Source of the DNA: an uncultured Eggerthellaceae bacterium
Lineage (GTDB): Bacteria; Actinomycetota; Coriobacteriia; Coriobacteriales; Eggerthellaceae
NCBI GenBank assembly: GCA_947565915.1
Contig: CANOHY010000009.1
Location: forward strand, 1 to 56,579
Length of the DNA: 56,579 nt
Direction: 5' to 3'
The notes beneath the pieces were generated by a model that did not search any database, was not told the DNA's origin, and saw only the letters and a list, made by a program, of their open reading frames with translations. Of this stretch, positions 9,101 to 17,035 are shown piece by piece. Numbering within the stretch: the stretch's first letter is position 1; each line of letters opens with the position of its first letter. The position numbers were made by a program, and so were the translations under genes.

Positions 9101-9433
9101 ATGGCAAATGGACTTCTGATCAACTACGACTACTGCACTGGTTGCCACAGCTGCGAAGTGGCATGCAAGAAATCTCATGATATCCCCCTGGGCAAATGGG
9201 GCATCAAGCTTACCCAGATTGGGCCTTTCGAGGTGGAGCAAGGCAAATGGGAGTGGGATTACGTGCCCGTGCCCACCGATCTTTGCGATTTGTGCGAAGA
9301 GCGCGTGGCGGAGGGCAGAGACCCCTCATGCGTGCATCATTGTCTTGCTTTCTGTATGGAGTATGGCCCCTTGGAAGATCTTGCGAAGCGTGCCGCTGAG
9401 CTTGGCAAGAAGACGACCATCTTCGTGCCGTAG
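9101..9433 (+). CDS. Two-cluster ferredoxin-like subunit, cassette B
   Basis: This 110-residue protein has 'CTGCHSCEVAC' near residues 12-22 and a second cluster motif from 'CDLC' and 'CVHHC'. It is soluble and lacks any export signal. It is very similar to the 4246 and 26110 products. The 15-bp spacing and AAGGGGAA ribosome binding site indicate co-expression with the Mo-enzyme, so it is the probable electron donor or acceptor subunit. Confidence 0.88.
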   Translation: MANGLLINYDYCTGCHSCEVACKKSHDIPLGKWGIKLTQIGPFEVEQGKWEWDYVPVPTDLCDLCEERVAEGRDPSCVHHCLAFCMEYGPLEDLAKRAAELGKKTTIFVP

Positions 9434-9459
9434 GGCAGTGCCAGGTCGGTGGGCGGGTC

Positions 9460-9486
9460 GGCGCCGAACCGTATTGGTTCGGCGCC
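9460..9486 (+). terminator. Strong hairpin after the cassette B Fe-S gene
   Basis: Perfect 11-bp arms (GGCGCCGAACC / GGTTCGGCGCC) surround a 5-nt loop. No T-run follows. It may end or stabilise the two-gene enzyme transcript before the separately led MFS gene at 9644. Confidence 0.55.
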
Positions 9487-9643
9487 CGTCAGGCGAAAAG
9501 GACCCGCGCTCCCAACGATACTGCTAGAAAGTATTAGAAACACGCGAAATACCATAACGCCATATGCACGAACAGGGTTATAAGATTGGAAAGAATAGTA
9601 CTAATCAGTCTTAATAACGCTTCATCAGGAGCCGCTGATCATC

Positions 9644-10846
9644 ATGATGCAGGCAAGCGGAAACAGGATTTGGACGAGAGGCTTCGCGCTCGCTTTCGCC
9701 ACTAAGCTGTGCAGTGCTTGCGTGTTCATAATCTACACGTCGACCCTTGTTGTGTACTTGCATGATCACTACCAAGCAAGCTCTGGCGTTGCCGGGTTGG
9801 CGGTGGGCATCTTCATCTTGTCCAGCGTGGCGGGGCGCATCCTATCGGCTCAGTTAGACACCCTGTTCACACGTAAGAGCATTCTGCTGGTTAGCTCGTT
9901 TCTGCTTTTGATCTTGTCGGTGGCTTATCTTTGCGATATGGCACTTGTGCCATTCTTTGTTCTACGCGCATTGCATGGGATTGCGTTTGGCTTCTTGAAT
10001 AACGCCATTACCGTTGTGGCTACCGAGCTGTTGCCGCCTACGCGACTCGGAGAGGGCTTGGGCATCTATGCCATCAGCGTGAGCACCGCCACAACGCTTG
10101 CTCCGCTCACTGGCGTGCTGCTCATGCAGGCGCTTGGATATCGCGCAGTTATGTGGGCTGCAGTCGTTTTCGCGGCCTTGGCGTTCATGACGGTGGCGCT
10201 GCAACGCCGGTCCGTTATCGACGTCAGGGCTGAGCGTGCGGTTCGGAAGGAATCGTCCCGCAGGATAGGGCTCAGCGATTTTCTCGAGAAGCCGGCGCTT
10301 CCCATATCCATTCTGGTTGCCTTAGCGTGCATGTGCTATGCAGGTAGCGTGACACCCTATGTTGCCTCGTATTCAGAGTTGATAGGGCTGGGGTCGTTCT
10401 CGTTTCTCTACTTTGCTGTGTACACGGTGACGCTTTTGGCGGCGCGCCCGCTCATGGGCATGGTTCAGGATCGCAGGGGTTCGAGCGCCATCATGTACCC
10501 TGCGCTTGTCTGCTTGGCCTTGGGCCTTCTGGTTCTGGCGCTCATGCCGAGTTTGCTTGGCATTGTTCTTGCGGGAATCCTGCTGGGAATCGGGCACGGA
10601 ACCGTGTTCAGTGGCGGCCAAACGATTGCGGTTCGCTTATCGGGTCCTGACAGGGTGGGCTTTGCGACTTCGACCTACTTTGCGTTTTCGGATTTCGGAA
10701 CCGGTGTGGGGCCCGCGATTCTGGGCGTGGTGTTCGGCCAGCTTGGGTATGGCGGCATGTACCTTTGTGCGGCTGCGATCGCAGCGATTCTCATCCCTGG
10801 GCATGCGCTCGTCTATCGGTGCAGTCGCCCTCGCAAATCGAACTAG
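9644..10846 (+). CDS. MFS transporter, cassette B
   Basis: This is a 400-residue major facilitator superfamily protein with 12 predicted membrane segments and a central basic loop near residues 190-215 dividing the two halves. It starts behind AGGAG at ATG 9644 (or 9647). The 210-bp leader is comparatively AT-rich and could carry its own promoter. Family members move small organic solutes, but the direction and substrate cannot be read from sequence. Its place after a Mo-enzyme/Fe-S pair suggests it handles that enzyme's substrate or product. Its stop overlaps the stop of the convergent gene at 10843 by 4 bp. Confidence 0.8.
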   Translation: MMQASGNRIWTRGFALAFATKLCSACVFIIYTSTLVVYLHDHYQASSGVAGLAVGIFILSSVAGRILSAQLDTLFTRKSILLVSSFLLLILSVAYLCDMALVPFFVLRALHGIAFGFLNNAITVVATELLPPTRLGEGLGIYAISVSTATTLAPLTGVLLMQALGYRAVMWAAVVFAALAFMTVALQRRSVIDVRAERAVRKESSRRIGLSDFLEKPALPISILVALACMCYAGSVTPYVASYSELIGLGSFSFLYFAVYTVTLLAARPLMGMVQDRRGSSAIMYPALVCLALGLLVLALMPSLLGIVLAGILLGIGHGTVFSGGQTIAVRLSGPDRVGFATSTYFAFSDFGTGVGPAILGVVFGQLGYGGMYLCAAAIAAILIPGHALVYRCSRPRKSN

Positions 10847-11079
10847 GCGAGCGTGTTCTCTAGGTATTCGATGATGGCGTCGTTGCCCTGGATGAGCTCA
10901 TCGCCAACGTGCAGGTAGGGGATCAGGTTGGCGTCGCCACCGAGTGCCAGCAGCTCCTGATAGGGAGCTTCTTGCTCGACATCGCGCTTATCGAGCTCTA
11001 TGCCCTTCTCGTTCGCGTAATTCACAACAACGGAGCAGGTCGAGCAGGGAGCCCAATAATAAAGAACGGGTGCTGCCAT
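10843..11079 (-). CDS. Glutaredoxin-like thioredoxin-fold protein
   Basis: This 78-residue protein has the glutaredoxin fold signature: a first strand 'VLYYWAP', a redox pair 'CSTC' near residues 12-15, a cis-Pro loop 'LIPYLHVG', and a C-terminal 'GNDAIIEYL' helix. The length is typical for monothiol/dithiol glutaredoxins. It is probably a cytoplasmic thiol-disulfide oxidoreductase. Whether it serves the neighbouring redox enzymes is not shown. Confidence 0.8.
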   Translation of the reverse strand: MAAPVLYYWAPCSTCSVVVNYANEKGIELDKRDVEQEAPYQELLALGGDANLIPYLHVGDELIQGNDAIIEYLENTLA

Positions 11080-11318
11080 CGCAATGCCCTTCCTCGCGTT
11101 AGTCTGGTCGCTTGTTCATCTTGCGCTTATTCTACCAATTCGCAAGGGACGGCAGCGAGCGGATCCTCGATGTGTGGAGCGCGGGCCGTGCGGACGTGGG
11201 TCGCACTTGCTGAATCGCTGTACCTATCTGCTGACGTGGGCGCCGAATCGCCTTGATCGCAGCTGCTGCATGCCCATGGCGTTGCGCACGCCTCGAGCTG
11301 CTCTCCAGCTCGCCGCAT

Positions 11319-11391
11319 CGACTTCAAGCGGCTTTCGTACGCTTCCTGCGGTTTTCCGGCCAGTTGCAGCGAGTTGGGGCCGCTTTCGTAC
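11319..11391 (+). repeat. Bipartite repeat element, copy 1
   Basis: Two 22-bp boxes, each opening CGA(C/G)TT and ending CTTTCGTAC (11319-11340 and 11370-11391), flank a core containing TTTTCCGGCCAGTTGCAG. Both boxes and the core recur in reverse complement at 11515-11597. Confidence 0.75.
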
Positions 11392-11514
11392 CTGATTCGC
11401 TGGTTTCTCCCTGGAATCGGAGCATCGGGCCGGGCTGGGGAATGCCTCATGCAAGGTCAGGCCTGGTCAGACCCGAGCAGGCCGGAGTAGTCGGATTCGA
11501 AAGCCTGAGCGGGA

Positions 11515-11597
11515 GTACGAAAGTCCCTTGAAGTCGCCGCAATTGGCCTGAAAATCCAAGATTCGCCCCTCGGACGTACGAAAGCGGCCTCAACTCG
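11515..11597 (-). repeat. Bipartite repeat element, copy 2 (inverted)
   Basis: Read on the minus strand, the boxes at 11576-11597 and 11515-11536 match copy 1 boxes with one and two mismatches in 22 bp, but in swapped order. The core TTTTCAGGCCAATTGCGG lies between them. Copies 1 and 2 are thus related head-to-head elements rather than a simple hairpin. Confidence 0.75.
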
Positions 11598-11770
11598 AAG
11601 CGCGCTGCGAAATCGCTCGAGATTGTGGTTCAGAGATGCAGAAGCACCGGGAATCCTTTACCAATCGTAGCTCGAGAAGGCACTGCATAAGTTGCATACT
11701 CATGGCAGTCCGCAATCGTAAGGCACCTGCGTCAGCAGGCGGCAGCGAGCAGCGGCTAGCCACGGCGCGC

Positions 11771-12739
11771 CTATCGCCGCTTCACTTCGCCTTTCTCGCA
11801 GCGGTTTCCCCACGAGTCGATCACGGCACCATCTTTGTACACGCAGATGATCTCGCAGTTGTTGGCGCACCTTCCGCATTCGACTTCGCGCGTGGCGAAC
11901 TCGAAATCTTGAAATCCCTCCAAGTCGACTGGCGCCGCGCCGTTGGTCTCGGCTTCGGCGGCTGCCAGGAGCGCCACGCCGAAAGCGCCCATCAGATGCC
12001 CGTCTTCGTCTACGATGATGGGCATGCCCAGCTGCTCTTCGAATGCTTTCACCACCCCGATGTTCTTGCTCACGCCGCCTTGGAATACCACCGGGCTGTT
12101 GATGCGCTTGCCCTTGCCCACGTTGTTCAGGTAATTCGAGGCAACCGCCTGGCAAAGCCCGGCGATGATGTCCTCGCGCGCATAGCCAACCTGGATCTTG
12201 TGCACGAGGTCGCTCTCGGCGAAGACGGTGCAGCGCGCGGCGATGTTTGCTGGCTTGTTCGACGTGATGGCGATCGGGCCGAACTCCTCGACCTCTACGC
12301 CCAGGCGATGCGCCTGGCTGGACAGGAACGAGCCGGTGCCCGCTGCGCAGAGGGTGTTCATGGCGTAGTCTACGGCTATGCCGCCATCTACCAGGATGAT
12401 CTTCGAATCCTGGCCACCTATCTCCAGGATAGTGCGCACGTCGGGATGCACGAACGTGGTTCCTATCGCATGAGCCGTGATCTCGTTCTTAACTATCAAG
12501 GCACCCATCATGGCGCCTACGAGCCGACGTGCCGACCCCGTTGTGCCTGCCCCGGCTATCTGCACGCGATCAAGGTTGATCTGCCGTGCCAGCTCGGCGA
12601 CTACGCGCTTCGAGGCGCCTGCGGGATCGCCTTCTGTCCAGAGATACGAGCGCGCGATGATGTTGCGACCTCGGTCGATGAGGACTCCTTTGGTCGAGAT
12701 CGACCCAATGTCTATGCCGAGGTATGCCTTATCCAACAT
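11771..12739 (-). CDS. BadF/HgdC-type ATP-dependent dehydratase activase
   Basis: This 322-residue protein belongs to the BadF/BadG/BcrA/BcrD ATPase family. The phosphate-1 loop 'GIDIGSISTKG' lies at the N-terminus, and 'CAAGTGSF' and 'ARCTVFAE' supply the two Cys that, in HgdC homodimers, hold one bridging [4Fe-4S] cluster. A C-terminal 'CGRCANNC ... NRCEKGE' Cys set resembles that of long activases linked to DUF2229. In this family ATP hydrolysis drives low-potential electron transfer to a dehydratase. ATG 12739 follows AGAGGG; ATG 12754 overlaps the upstream stop as ATGA and is the alternative. It is the last gene of a three-gene operon with 12751 and 14084. Confidence 0.85.
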   Translation of the reverse strand: MLDKAYLGIDIGSISTKGVLIDRGRNIIARSYLWTEGDPAGASKRVVAELARQINLDRVQIAGAGTTGSARRLVGAMMGALIVKNEITAHAIGTTFVHPDVRTILEIGGQDSKIILVDGGIAVDYAMNTLCAAGTGSFLSSQAHRLGVEVEEFGPIAITSNKPANIAARCTVFAESDLVHKIQVGYAREDIIAGLCQAVASNYLNNVGKGKRINSPVVFQGGVSKNIGVVKAFEEQLGMPIIVDEDGHLMGAFGVALLAAAEAETNGAAPVDLEGFQDFEFATREVECGRCANNCEIICVYKDGAVIDSWGNRCEKGEVKRR

Positions 12740-12750
12740 CGTTTGCCCTC

Positions 12751-14091
12751 TCATGAGTTGCCTTGATCTGCCATGGGGCTGCTCTTCCTTGTGGGGTCGA
12801 GCCGCAGCGCGCCTCCGTGCTTCTTGCGCATGGCGAGCATGTCGTAGAACGCTTCGAGCCTGGTCATCAGCCCCGTGTCGCTTGTTTCCGTATCGTAGGT
12901 CAAGTACAGGATGGGAATGTCGAAATCCTCGGATATGCGCCGAAGCACGGGCATGCAGTCGATTTCGGGCGTGCAGCCGGCGCATTTTGCATGGACGATT
13001 CCGTCAAAGCCCTGCATCGCGTACTTCTTGGCAGCGTTGAGCGTCAGGCTCGACGTGGGGCCCATGTCGTATTCGGCGTACTCGGAGATGCTGCGGCGCA
13101 AGCTCTTCTCGTCGTAGTGCAGGTAGCGATTCGAGAAGTTCAAGTCGCGATGCAACTCTGCGCCCAGGCCGATGAGCTTCTCCTCGAGACCGAGATTCGA
13201 GTTCTCGTCGATGGCCGTGTAGAACTCGCCGACGATTCCGATGCGCACGCAATCGCTGGGCTTGTCGAGGGGAATCGCACGCAGCTCCTCCAATGCCCGC
13301 GCGCACGTTTTCTCGATTTGACGTGCATCGGTGCATGCATTCAGGTTGCCCAGGAATGCCTCCCAGGTGCGCTTGAACGATCCCGTCTCCAATTCGAATG
13401 CGGCGTTTTCCAGGTAGAAGTCGCGCGCGGCATCGAGCCCTTCCATCATCTTGGCGCATGCAAGGAGCTGGCGAGCGCCGAAGGGGATGTTGATATCCGG
13501 GTTCACCGCCTTGAGCACTTCCTTGCCCCAACCAAGGTAGCCCTGCTCGATGCCATGCGAGAAGTTCAGCATGGTGAAGTCGTAGCCCATGTCGCGCAAG
13601 ATGCGCTCCTGCATCTCGCCGTAGAATCCCAGGCGGCAAGGGCCGCCCACCTGCACGAGCAGGTTCGCTCCGCGTTCGAGCGCTTCGATCCAGTCGCCCA
13701 TCATGTGCTTGAAGGGGGTGCATACGTAATCGCTTGAGCTGCGAATGCCAAGTTCCATCGTGTGCTTGGTCGGCTTGCCAAGCGGCACGTACTCGCAATC
13801 GAGCACCTGCTCCACGAAGTACTTGAAGAGGGGAGCGTAGTACGCATAGCGAAATACCGCCACCTGCGTGCTCTTGTGGCTCGAGTGACGCTTGCCCTTG
13901 CTGCCCTTGTCCTCGTCGGCCTTGCGGCGCTTGTCGCGTTTGCCCTTGCTTTCGCTCTTGCGGTGCTTGTCGCGCTTGCTCCGCTTGGCTTGCTCGTCCG
14001 CTTGGGAGGCGAAGGGCGATTCCAGCTCGAAGCTGGCATCTGCTTCGGCTACCTCCGTCGCTCGCGCTTCCCGTGCTGTCATCTTAGCCAA
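12751..14091 (-). CDS. 2-hydroxyacyl-CoA dehydratase-like component with basic N-terminal linker
   Basis: This 446-residue protein resembles the HgdB/DUF2229-type component associated with dehydratase activases. It has Cys in 'YVCTPFKHMMGD', 'GGPCRLGFYGEMQ' and 'HAKCAGCTPEIDC', plausible Fe-S or substrate-site ligands. The first ~75 residues are unusual: after an acidic start comes a stretch of about 40 residues very rich in Lys, Arg and Ser, likely a disordered tether. The TTG at 14091 fits an upstream AAGGGG and overlaps the previous stop by 8 bp; ATG 14082 is the alternative. It overlaps the activase gene downstream, so translational coupling is likely. Substrate unknown. Confidence 0.75.
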   Translation of the reverse strand: MAKMTAREARATEVAEADASFELESPFASQADEQAKRSKRDKHRKSESKGKRDKRRKADEDKGSKGKRHSSHKSTQVAVFRYAYYAPLFKYFVEQVLDCEYVPLGKPTKHTMELGIRSSSDYVCTPFKHMMGDWIEALERGANLLVQVGGPCRLGFYGEMQERILRDMGYDFTMLNFSHGIEQGYLGWGKEVLKAVNPDINIPFGARQLLACAKMMEGLDAARDFYLENAAFELETGSFKRTWEAFLGNLNACTDARQIEKTCARALEELRAIPLDKPSDCVRIGIVGEFYTAIDENSNLGLEEKLIGLGAELHRDLNFSNRYLHYDEKSLRRSISEYAEYDMGPTSSLTLNAAKKYAMQGFDGIVHAKCAGCTPEIDCMPVLRRISEDFDIPILYLTYDTETSDTGLMTRLEAFYDMLAMRKKHGGALRLDPTRKSSPMADQGNS

Positions 14092-15052
14092 GGTACGACC
14101 CCTTCTTCTGGAAGCGCAGGATGTCGACGAAGCTCTCCAGGCGCGTTTGGATGCCGGCCGTGCCGCTTTGAGCGTCGATTATCAGGTTCAGGATCGGCAC
14201 GTCGTGCACGGTGCGCAAGATCAAGTCGTCGAACATGGAATCGGGGCCGCAGGGAAATGCCGAAACCAGCACCAGGCCATCCACCTTGTCCTTGTTCAGC
14301 ATGATCGACCCTAAGAGCTCGCGGTTTATCAGCCAAGGAAGCGTGTCGCTCGTCTCGAAGCTCTTCTTGAAGGCGGTGGCAGCATCGGTCTCGTCGGCGT
14401 AGAGCATGATGACGCCCAGCTCTTTCAGGCAGTTCTCTATGTCGCCGATGATGTAGTCGTCGTGGCTCACGTAAGGATGCGCGGCGAGCAGGATCGCCAG
14501 CGGCGCCTCGTCGTTGCGCTTGCGCGCTCTCTCCAGCAGCTTGAAAGCCTGCTCCTGGGCATGTGCGCGCTCCTTGTCCAAGCTCGCTTGGGCCTTCTGG
14601 GCAGCCTTCCACGCCTTCACCGCTTGCGAAACCGGAGCGCCCAGCTTGGTTGCCGCGAAGTCGATGTAGGCGCGGCCCGCGTGCTTCTTGTCGCTGGCAT
14701 CGGGTACGCTCAGCGTGATGAACTCAACGGGTTCGTCTTTGAAGGTTGCGCGCACCATGTCGGGAAGCGACTGGTATTTGGTGCAGAACCCCGCGCGTAC
14801 GTTCCTGCTCTCGAAGCAGGGCACCAGAACCGCATCGCATTTGCCAGCAAGCGATGCCACGTGGCCTAAGTAGACTTGCGAAGCAAGGCACACCTCGTCA
14901 GTGGAATAGTTGCGCCCCATCTCGAAGATGCCGCGGTCGGTTCGAGGGCTCAGCACCACTTCGAAGCCGAGCGCTTCGAGAAACGTCTTCCAAAGCAGGC
15001 CATAGCGGTGCCACAGAAGCCCGCGCGGGATCCCTATCGTTCGAATCGGCAT
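14084..15052 (-). CDS. DUF2229-type activase-associated protein
   Basis: This 322-residue protein opens 'GIPRGLLWHRYG', the usual start of the DUF2229 domain found in or beside BadF-type activases. Conserved Cys occur in 'EVCLASQVY', 'VPCFES', 'GFCTKYQ' and 'FPCGPDS'. In many anaerobes the activase and DUF2229 parts are one very long protein; here they are split into three genes (14084, 12751, 11771). It is the first gene of that operon, only 12 bp after the transpeptidase gene, with which it may be co-transcribed. Its biochemical role in this family is not well defined. Confidence 0.75.
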   Translation of the reverse strand: MPIRTIGIPRGLLWHRYGLLWKTFLEALGFEVVLSPRTDRGIFEMGRNYSTDEVCLASQVYLGHVASLAGKCDAVLVPCFESRNVRAGFCTKYQSLPDMVRATFKDEPVEFITLSVPDASDKKHAGRAYIDFAATKLGAPVSQAVKAWKAAQKAQASLDKERAHAQEQAFKLLERARKRNDEAPLAILLAAHPYVSHDDYIIGDIENCLKELGVIMLYADETDAATAFKKSFETSDTLPWLINRELLGSIMLNKDKVDGLVLVSAFPCGPDSMFDDLILRTVHDVPILNLIIDAQSGTAGIQTRLESFVDILRFQKKGSYLG

Positions 15053-15064
15053 GGCGCAAAGCTC

Positions 15065-16660
15065 TTAGTACATGGTGACGATGGTCGTCCCCGAGGGCAC
15101 GTTGTCCCAGATCCACTTCACGTTCTCGTCGTAGCTGCGCACGCAGCCGTCCGAGCAGCGCTGTCCAATGGCACCGTCGAGCAAGATATGCGTGTTGGCC
15201 TTGTACAGGCGCGTGTGCATCAGGTAGTCGCCCGAAATCTGCGACCACCAGTAGCACGAATACCCCTTGCTCTCGCCGAACGAGTAGCCCTTCAGCCCCA
15301 GATGGAAAACGCCTTCAATCGTGGGCGTAGAGGGCTTGCCGGTGTCGCAATCCCATACGAACTTGGCCTTCCAGGCATTTTTCTTGCCTTCCATCACTAC
15401 CAGGCAGGGGTTGTCGATATCTATCATGATCAGGTACTTCGATGGGCTCGAGTACTGTTGTGCGCTCTTGATCAGCCGGTTGGCAACCTTGTCGGTGGTC
15501 AGGGTGCCATCGCTGTTGGCCACGTAGTAGGTGTTATCTTGCCCCACGCGCCCGCTGGTGGCTATGTAGCCCTCGCCGGGAATGCCGTAGTACTTCTTGC
15601 CGGCCACCTTGAACACGCCCGTTTGGGCCGTGTGCGACGAGCCGTTCATGTAGTACCACTTCGACGAGCCATCGTACTTCTTCGTCTTGATCCATCCCGA
15701 GCCCATTTCCAGGCGGCCGTCGTTATCGGCCAGGTAAACGCCACCGCTCTTGAGCGGGTACTTGCCGCGCACCACATAGCCCTCCGTTGTGGCGAAGGCC
15801 GTGTAGCCGGCTTTGCTGTCGTTTGCGCTAGAAGGGGCCACGAAGCGGTTGCGAGCCAAAGTGCCGTCGGCGGCAAGCCAGTATCGCTGATAGCCCGGAT
15901 AGCACGTTGCGATGGGCGGGCAGGTTTGCGTTGCCACCCATTGGTTAGCAACGGCCCTTCCTCCTTGACGATATTGCCACGACCCGCAATACTCCACCCA
16001 GCCGTTGCGCAGTTGCTGAGACGAGGGGATGGCATACCAAGCAGCGCCCTCCGCCTTCCACCCGCGCTTCACCAGGGTGTTGTGCTCCTTGCTGGCCAGC
16101 GTGTAGTTATGGAAACCGGTCTTTTCGTAGGGGTTGAACTCGCGATACAGGGCTACGCGCTCCTGACCTCGGTCCACCGAGTAGAACGCCACGCCTTCGT
16201 TCTTCCAGCCGTTCTTCTCCATCTTCTGCACTTCGTTCAGGCTGGTGGTGTAGTGGTGGTCGCCTGCCCACTTGTTGAACATGCGATACACCGGCGAGTT
16301 TGACGTGGTGGGAGCTGTCCAGCCCACGCCCTCGTCGCGCCACTTCAGCTTCACCAGGCGCTTGCGCTCGGCATCGCTGGTCGTGTAGAAATGCTCGGTG
16401 GTCCACTTGTTGTAGAGACGATAGATGGGAGTGGTGGCACCTGCAGGGGTTGCTGCCGTTACGGCCTCGGTCGAGAGCTCCAAGTTGGGCTCGCTGCCCG
16501 CGTCGGCCGTGAGCGCGCTCGATGAGCCTGCCGTCAACGGGGAGGCGTAGGCCTTGTTGGGAAGCGGTGCGAGCCCGATTGCCAGCACCACCGCTAGCGA
16601 AACGGCAACGACCTTGCGGAGAACTGCAGCATTGCTTGTGCCTTGACGAACGAAGAACAT
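15065..16660 (-). CDS. Secreted L,D-transpeptidase with wall-binding repeats
   Basis: This is a 531-residue exported protein. Residues 1-40 form a signal peptide (basic start, 'AVSLAVVLAIGLAP', AYA cleavage-like site). About residues 55-200 contain three DUF5648-like repeats of the type 'YRLYNKW ... HFYTT ... GW..EGV'. The middle has glucan/choline-binding-like Trp/Tyr repeats ('GWIKTKKYDGSSKWYYMN'). The C-terminus is a YkuD catalytic domain with 'HTRLY' and the nucleophile motif 'SDGCVR'. Such enzymes make 3-3 peptidoglycan cross-links or attach proteins. ATG 16660 follows GGGAG and starts the signal peptide; a longer in-frame ORF to 16768 lacks this logic. Similar repeats occur in the prophage endolysin at 36447. 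Confidence 0.88.
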   Translation of the reverse strand: MFFVRQGTSNAAVLRKVVAVSLAVVLAIGLAPLPNKAYASPLTAGSSSALTADAGSEPNLELSTEAVTAATPAGATTPIYRLYNKWTTEHFYTTSDAERKRLVKLKWRDEGVGWTAPTTSNSPVYRMFNKWAGDHHYTTSLNEVQKMEKNGWKNEGVAFYSVDRGQERVALYREFNPYEKTGFHNYTLASKEHNTLVKRGWKAEGAAWYAIPSSQQLRNGWVEYCGSWQYRQGGRAVANQWVATQTCPPIATCYPGYQRYWLAADGTLARNRFVAPSSANDSKAGYTAFATTEGYVVRGKYPLKSGGVYLADNDGRLEMGSGWIKTKKYDGSSKWYYMNGSSHTAQTGVFKVAGKKYYGIPGEGYIATSGRVGQDNTYYVANSDGTLTTDKVANRLIKSAQQYSSPSKYLIMIDIDNPCLVVMEGKKNAWKAKFVWDCDTGKPSTPTIEGVFHLGLKGYSFGESKGYSCYWWSQISGDYLMHTRLYKANTHILLDGAIGQRCSDGCVRSYDENVKWIWDNVPSGTTIVTMY

Positions 16661-17035
16661 GACACTCCCATCTAGAATCTTGTTGAATTGCGTGGTCGAA
16701 ACGTGCGTGGTTGATGCACGCTTGATTGACGCGCGGGCTCGATGCGCATCGCCGTGCATTTCGACCAAGGAACAATATTACGAGCCAAGCTGCTCGAAGG
16801 CAATCGAAGGAGTAGTGGGCTTTCGGCGAATCGCGTCCACAAATCAGGGTGTTCACATCGACTTCATGCCCCTGATGTATGCCTTTTCTTGAAACGTGCG
16901 CGAGCATTGCAGATGGGCAAGCCGCTGAACAGGCACGATGGTATTCGATTTTCTACATTCGAATCGTCAAGCATGCACGTGACGTCCCAAGTCGATGTAA
17001 GTGCCTTGGTTTGCGTGCGCGATTGAGCGAGTACC
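16661..17035. other. Intergenic region between the transpeptidase and regulator genes
   Basis: No frame here has both protein-like composition and a ribosome binding site. It must hold the promoter of the transpeptidase gene and the 3' end of the regulator transcript. I see no clear promoter boxes or terminator stem. Confidence 0.5.

Larger units (their letters stand above)
11080..11770. other. Gene-poor 0.7-kb region carrying an inverted repeat pair
   Basis: Open frames exist on both strands because of high GC, but none has a ribosome binding site together with protein-like composition. The notable content is a bipartite repeat present twice in opposite orientation (11319-11391 and 11515-11597). 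The region is flanked by the glutaredoxin start and by the 3' end of the activase operon. Confidence 0.6.

Noticed and set aside
11127..11450. 107-residue minus-strand ORF over the repeat region
   Set aside because: Its 'YES..' repeats are just the translation of the DNA repeat; no ribosome binding site and no conserved feature.
14876..16303. 475-residue plus-strand ORF opposite the transpeptidase
   Set aside because: Antisense to a well-supported gene with a signal peptide and YkuD motif; no independent evidence.
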